From: Enoplolaimus lenunculus
Lineage: Eukaryota > Nematoda > Enoplea > Enoplida > Thoracostomopsidae
DNA length: 64,000 bases
Assembly: GCA_030248215.1 (NCBI GenBank)
Contig: JASANG010001861.1
Span: 124,001-188,000 of the forward strand
Direction of reading: 5' to 3'
Part shown: positions 59,067-64,000 of the stretch, piece by piece
Position numbering within the stretch: position 1 is the first letter of the stretch
Layout: every line of letters begins with the position of its first letter
The notes under the pieces: generated by a model
The model's input: the letters and a program-made list of their open reading frames with translations, nothing else
Database searches by the model: none
Told to the model about the DNA's origin: nothing
Made by a program: the position numbers and the translations under genes

Positions 59067-59530
59067 ACAATACTTTTCCTTGTCACAATATAATAGGAAA
59101 AATTAAGTTACTACCGATTACATTTTCACGGTGGCCGTCAGAAATGAGTAATATAAGCACAAAAAATCAGAAATGCCAAGGGCTGCCATATTTTTGGTTA
59201 ACTCGTGAAAGTAATAGAAAGATTTTACAAGATGGAAAGAGCTAAAGATTTTACAAGATGGTAAAGCTAAACACTTTACTTATTATAATTTGTGCAATGT
59301 GCTCAACTCTTATCAGTTATTTTTAGCTAAAATATGGCTTAATAACTACGCTTATAATACTGTAAAACTGAAAAATTGTTTTCAAAACAGATTTTGGTTT
59401 ATATTGCCCATTCGAAGAAATGTCTTGAAAGTGAGCTATTTTAGACGACAAAGAAAGTTTAGCTTACAGCGAGAAAAAAAATCAAAATTGTAATACTACT
59501 TATAATAAACTTTTGTGATATGCAAACGAG

Positions 59531-59732
59531 GGACAATGTATAGAACACAACCGTAACAGTAGCATGAAGCATATTCTCACTCCGAAGCCATAGCCTAAGC
59601 ATAAGCCTAAGCGGTAAAATGAGCTTACGCATACTAAGCGTACGCATTATAGCAAAAAAATTAATCTAAAGCTTAAGCTTACTCTGTTGTAGTTCAACAC
59701 AAAAACGTTCGCTCCTGAACTTTATATGAGTC
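59531..59732 (+). mobile_element. Family A hAT-like element, diverged
   Basis: Left end GGACAATGTATAGAACACAA. The right end keeps a changed form of GTTCCGCCCCTG. Candidate 8-bp duplication CAAACGAG / CAAGCAAG (6 of 8). The hexamers are heavily mutated, suggesting an older copy. Confidence 0.75.
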
Positions 59733-60464
59733 CAAGCAAGATTGATAAACCGTTCTGTTTTAGCGTTATCAAGATTCGGTATTATCCTGGGTGCATGATA
59801 ACTTAGAACAGAAACTGCGAAGAAATTTTGACGCCTCGCTAGGTAAAAGGGGATAACTATCAAACTGCCAAATCGTCCATCTTTCCAACAATATCATTCA
59901 GCACAAATATATTTCATCTACGGCTCCTGTGCAAGTATCCGTTTCTTTCGCTTAACATGTGATGCGCAGTGTTACTGTGGTTCGATACAGAGCTGCACGT
60001 TACCCGCGGATAACGCTGGTCCGTGTAAGAAAACTTTGAAGTGGGTATACTCGCGGGTAAAAAATTTCATAGTGCGGGCAAAAATTTGTTAATCTTTGCC
60101 ACCTAAAGTTTTCATAAGAATCTTGAAACCAGAAAACGTAGAAAAACTTGAATTTTTAAACTGTTTTTACCGTATGAGTGAAAAATAAACATTACACTTC
60201 TGAAATACGCTGTCATAAATCGAAAAATATTTGTGGCTTTTAGAATGGCAGCAACAATATATGGTGTTCCATTTGCTCACATTTTTCGCGGCAAGGTATA
60301 AAATTTCTCATTTCTTGCGTTTAGTTCGCAATATATACAACCTCTGTGCAAGTTTTATACTCACAGATTCCGTCGTTGATATGCACAATGATGTAAACTC
60401 TCGATAAGTGCTATGTACAGAGTTGACAATACGGATCACGGAATTATTCACATTTCCGGCATAT
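59733..60464. other. Intergenic, nothing recognised
   Basis: A weak family H-like end occurs near 60395-60420. No coding signal. Confidence 0.5.
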
Positions 60465-61556
60465 ATTTGAGCGAAGCTCGGAGTTTCGCCAAGCGTTTTA
60501 TGTTTTGTACTTGGGGGTCGAAAGGTGGATGTCCGTCCGTCCGTCTGTCCGTCTGTCCGTCCGAAAAGAATCTCAGGAACGGCTGATCCGATTTTGATAA
60601 ACTTTTTTTGTTTGAAAGCCAATTATCTTGCGGTGTTAACCTCGCATTAGGTTTCAAAATTTTAAGCTATTTATTAGCTACAGGCTAATTTGCATAATTA
60701 ATTAAGCCTAAATTAGGACTTTGCAGAATATTTCACTAATTATTACAGTTAGATGCAATCTAATTTTAGCATTAAAAGGTTTTTGGGTGCGAGGAATCTG
60801 CGTAGTCTGTTTACAAACCTCCAAAACCGATAATTGAGCAGTTATCTAATAGATAATTTGCATATTAGCATAGTTTATAAGCCTAAATTAGGACTTTTAC
60901 AATATTTCACTAATTATTTAGGTTAAAAGCAATATAATTTCAGCACTAAATGGTTTTTTGGTGCGAGGAAATTAAATAAATAGTTTACAAACATCCAAAA
61001 CCAGTAATTGAATAGTTAGCTAATAGCTAATTTGCATATTAGCTTCATTGACAAGACAAAACTAGGACTTTTTAAATTATTTCAATAATTATTAGGGTTT
61101 ACTGAAAGTTTTTGGGTGCGAAGAATCTGAATAAAATGTTTACAAACCTCCAAAACCGATAATTGAATAGTTAGCTAATAACTAATTTGCATATTAGCTT
61201 CATTGACAAGACAAAAATAGGACTTTTTAAATTATTTCAATAATTATTAGGGTTTACTGAAAGTTTTTGGGTGCGAAGAATCTGAATAAAATGTTTACAA
61301 ACCTCCAAAACCGATAATTGAATAGTTAGCTAATAACTAATTTGCATATTAGCTTAATTGACAAAACAAAATTAGGACTTTTTAAATTATTCCAAAAATT
61401 ATTAGAGTGGCTGAAGGGTTTTTGGTTGCGAGGAATCTGAGGAAATTGTTACAAACCTCCAAAACCGATAAATGAATAGTTAGCTAACAAGTTATTTGTA
61501 TATTACCTTAATTGCTTACGTGCGTTCGAGCTTCGCTCAATAAATGTAGTCCCACT
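60465..61556 (+). mobile_element. Element with a GTCC/GTCT microsatellite and five tandem units
   Basis: Bounded by TTGAGCGAAGCTCG (about 60467) and CGAGCTTCGCTCAA (about 61528), inverted repeats. Near the left end is CCGTCCGTCCGTCTGTCCG (60534-60562), followed by GGAACGGCTGATCCGATTTT, a motif often found beside such microsatellites in invertebrate elements. The units with CCTCCAAAACCGATAATTG fall at 60821, 60995, 61150, 61305 and 61459 (periods 174, 155, 155, 154). No open frame. Confidence 0.75.
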
Positions 61557-61567
61557 ACGACTGGTTA

Positions 61568-61672
61568 AACTTATTTTTTGCTCAAACATAGGCTTAGGAA
61601 TAGCTCATTTTTAGGCTTAGGCTGAGGAATATGCTTATACTACCGTAATGGCGTGATTCTATACGTTGGTCA
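61568..61672 (-). mobile_element. Family A element, inverted and truncated
   Basis: TTTTTTGCTCAAACATAGGC, TTAGGC hexamers, ATGCTTATACTACCGTAATG, then a diverged CATTGGCC-type end. One terminus is missing. Confidence 0.6.
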
Positions 61673-62488
61673 TATTTTCGACTGTCATTAACGGTCATCT
61701 TTTTTGTTAATATTTCAGCATTTAGCTGAGTATTTTTGTTATTTCACAGAAATTTTGGAAAATTACGAAGCCTTCTGATAAGAAATATTTTGAAAATTAA
61801 ATCTGTGGCGATAGTATACAGTAAGCCAGGGATATTGATTAAGACCGAGGTCTGTTAGCCCGTTGTCACTTAGAGTATAAGGGTAAGCAATTTAGCGCAA
61901 AATTATTCGTGAATTATTGCAAAATGCGCTGTGTTTAACAATTCTACCTCCACAATATGTGACATGACAACCGCATCGGGTTCGAGCTTATATCTGAGCT
62001 GATAGGTGACGATAAACTACTCTCACCGACGAGACTGTGATACTATAATAATGACAACAAATAAGATCGTACTCGCAATAGAAAATGTTCACGTGAGAAA
62101 GGGTTAAGGTAGCGTTTACATTGCACCAGTGTCTTTATTACGTGGACAAATGCGTCAAGCCGTATTTCTCGATGCTATGTTCGTTATTCATTTTAAGTAG
62201 CAACTCGTTGTTCAAGAAATAATTTATGATTTCTGTGGCAGCGGTGGTTATCTATATATGCGGTGTTATGATCAATCATCCCACTAGACTATTGGCTTTT
62301 GTACAGTTCGCCGTCTACGTAATAAACGCAAAGTTTTAGCCTTAGGCTTATTTTCTAGGTTAGGTATAGGAGAAGGCTTAGGCGAAGGCTCAGATTTATG
62401 CTTTGGCAAAGCCTGTTCTTAATCCTAAGCCAAGCTTATACATGCAGTCAGATTTAAAACAGGAAAAACGCACGGTTTCAAGGCCATC

Positions 62489-62606
62489 GGCCAATGTATA
62501 AAACAGGGCCGAAACAGTAGTATTTGCATATTCCTAAGCCTATGCCTAAACATATTCTATAGCTATCCTGCAGAAAAACGTTACACCCGTGATCTTTACA
62601 TGGGCC
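62489..62606 (+). mobile_element. Family A hAT-like element, short copy
   Basis: GGCCAATGTATAAAACAGGG to GATCTTTACATGGGCC, 118 bp. Flanked by AGGCCATC and AGGTCATC, an 8-bp duplication with one mismatch. Only one or two hexamers remain, the shortest core seen. Confidence 0.88.
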
Positions 62607-63047
62607 AGGTCATCTGCGACGACGCCAATCTGGTAAGTTGCCAATTTCTTATAGAATATTGTGGAATGTGATGCTTTTTGAACATTCTTCTGCATGAAAA
62701 TAAATAATTTCTATTGTATAATGTTTGAAACTAAAAAATACGAAAATATTTGAACCTCAACCGACTCATTATATGAAACCTGATAAAGCCAACTGTGATC
62801 CGTTTATTTGTTATGTTTTTAAGTTTACCGTTATTTGCGTTATGAACTAGGACATAATATACGGATATTCACACATTAACAGTACACAACATAGCGATTA
62901 AAATGTTTCAAAAGACAAACTGCAAAATTTTTAAAGGTTGGGCTATTACATAATATGCTCGTGCGACAATGCGTGGCGCAATGCTGCGTGCCATATTTTC
63001 TAAAAATCATTTTTGGGCAGCCAGCGCATCTCGCAACTCATTCAAAC

Positions 63048-63195
63048 CTGTAGCCAGTTCAGGCTGTTAACAAGAGCCAAACCAATTTCGGGAGATGCGT
63101 GCAGTTGAAAGCACAAACTTGCAACCGGGACTGAAACTTTGCTTGGTGGGACCCAAAATTTTCCAAAGTGGTTTGAGTCTGAGTACTACAGGCTC
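63048..63195 (+). mobile_element. Family C element, diverged
   Basis: CCTGTAGCCAGTTCAGGCTG, GGGACCCAAAATTTTCCAAAG and CTACAGGCTC-type right end. Confidence 0.5.
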
Positions 63196-63828
63196 TACGC
63201 AGCGGTTCGAATCAATGAGTTTGTAGCGAAAATTCAATTTTACTAAAAGAAAAATTTTGTCGTTTGAAAAAACGTGCTTAAGCCGACAATTTAAGCTGTT
63301 TTCAAAGCGTTTGTTTGTTATTTATATATATATATGTGTGTGTGTATTTAAATTCAAGTTTATTAAAAAGCAAACACACAAACGTTTATTGCATTCTTGA
63401 AACGTGCAAGTATTTCAAGTCTGCAATTATACTTGTCATATGGTTTATTGTTATACATTTAGTTAATTTTAAATTGCGCTGATGACCAAATCTGAACCAA
63501 CAAAACACATTATTCAGTGGTCTATTGTAGGCGTCATCATGAAACAACACCGTTATACTTGCTATCAAGGACAATTTATAGTTCTTTTCGGTCTACTAAG
63601 CCACGTTGATATTTCAAGAAAAAATTCAAATCCTATCAAATTTAAACAACAAACCCTAAAACTTTGATTGCTTTCTAAATGGGGTGAAAATATTAAAACT
63701 CTTCCCCGAAGATTGTGACACAGACGGTTATACTTCGTTTTCCACCTATTTTGTACCTTAATAATTCGACGCAAAGGAGCGATTGAAGACATGGAGGGGT
63801 ACGTCTGTCTGTAGACCCACTGCATTCG

Positions 63829-64000
63829 CTATTCCTGTTGTAAATTTTTGAACACAGACACTTGATGTTTTCTTTGACCGGCTCCTTTGTGGTGTTCTCT
63901 TGTAGCAGTCATGCTCCGCTTTCTTTTACGCTGAAACATATCCGGTGGCAGACCTGCTTCTGGAATAGCACCAAATCGTTTGTCCATCTCCGGCATTCCA
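63829..64000 (-). CDS. Possible terminal exon of an unrecognised gene, cut by the window edge
   Basis: An open frame of 56 codons enters from the right edge and stops at TAG (63829-63831). It begins GMPEMDKRFGAIPEAGLPP, has a basic run QRKRKR (residues 23-28) like a nuclear localisation signal, and ends VFKNLQQE. The composition (charged, Pro and Met in a patterned run, no low complexity) is more protein-like than other short frames here. I do not recognise the family. Neither a splice acceptor nor a start can be placed, because the 5' part lies outside the window. No clear poly(A) signal is seen just downstream. Confidence 0.4.
   Translation of the reverse strand, partial: GMPEMDKRFGAIPEAGLPPDMFQRKRKRSMTATREHHKGAGQRKHQVSVFKNLQQE

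Larger units (their letters stand above)
61673..63828. other. Intergenic, no gene seen
   Basis: Contains the short family A copy, a family C relic and a TA/TG dinucleotide tract at about 63320-63347. The stretch downstream (left) of the possible terminal exon shows no clear poly(A) signal. Confidence 0.5.

Noticed and set aside
1-64000. LINE, LTR, Polinton or other capsid- or envelope-bearing elements
   Set aside because: No frame shows reverse transcriptase, integrase, gag, envelope or capsid features, and no long terminal direct repeats were seen.
1-64000. A true chromosome end, suggested by TTAGGC repeats
   Set aside because: The hexamers are short, scattered in both orientations and mostly bounded by transposon ends, so this is an interior region.

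Overview
The window looks like nuclear DNA of a nematode. Two independent signs support this. The gene at 27916-30915 has the full architecture of a nematode cuticle collagen: an N-terminal hydrophobic cuticle-collagen domain, an RxxR processing site, the Cys pattern CxC-x7-C before Gly-X-Y blocks, and a C-terminal DATYCKC motif. The hexamer scattered through the window (CCTAAG on one strand, TTAGGC on the other) is the nematode telomere repeat. The species cannot be named. The low gene density and heavy load of small repeats fit a large, repeat-rich nematode genome (a mermithid such as Romanomermis is one possibility, a guess only).

Only two genes can be read confidently: the four-exon collagen on the + strand and a 774-residue single-exon seven-transmembrane receptor on the - strand (36951-39275). 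A 56-codon open frame running off the right edge on the - strand (63829-64000) may be the last exon of a third gene. Just downstream of the receptor lies a decayed partial copy of its own 3' coding end, split by a small transposon. I see no rRNA, no convincing intact tRNA, no CRISPR array, no LINE reverse transcriptase frame and no LTR or virus-like element. The other short open frames look like chance or repeat-derived frames.

The rest is a mosaic of small non-autonomous elements. (A) hAT-like elements of about 120-245 bp with terminal sequence like GGCCCATGTAAAGATCAGGGGC, near-perfect 8-bp target duplications, and internal TTAGGC telomere-type hexamers. (B) About 450-bp elements ending TGTAGTGACCCGAATAAG, one expanded internally into a 239-bp satellite. 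(C) About 165-bp foldback elements ending GGCCCGTAGCCAGC. (D) Foldback elements of about 200 bp ending CACTGCAAAAAATGG, at TA sites. (E) CpG-rich minisatellite elements. (F) About 160-bp elements with the core AAAATACGTATGTGGGGCAT. (G) About 235-bp elements with TA ends. (H) About 200-bp elements ending TATTCTCAAATGYGTRTAGC, one of which is tandemly amplified right up to the collagen's first splice acceptor. (I, J and others) further foldbacks. A cluster of tRNA-headed SINE copies sits at 50.4-55.0 kb, and a 155-bp-period tandem element at 60.5-61.6 kb.

Layout: 1-27 kb is intergenic and repeat-rich; 27.3-31 kb holds the collagen, with elements in its introns; 31-36.5 kb is intergenic with family J; 36.5-39.3 kb is the receptor and its pseudogene fragment; 39.3-63.8 kb is intergenic; 63.8-64 kb is the possible terminal exon. 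Nothing suggests the two genes work together.
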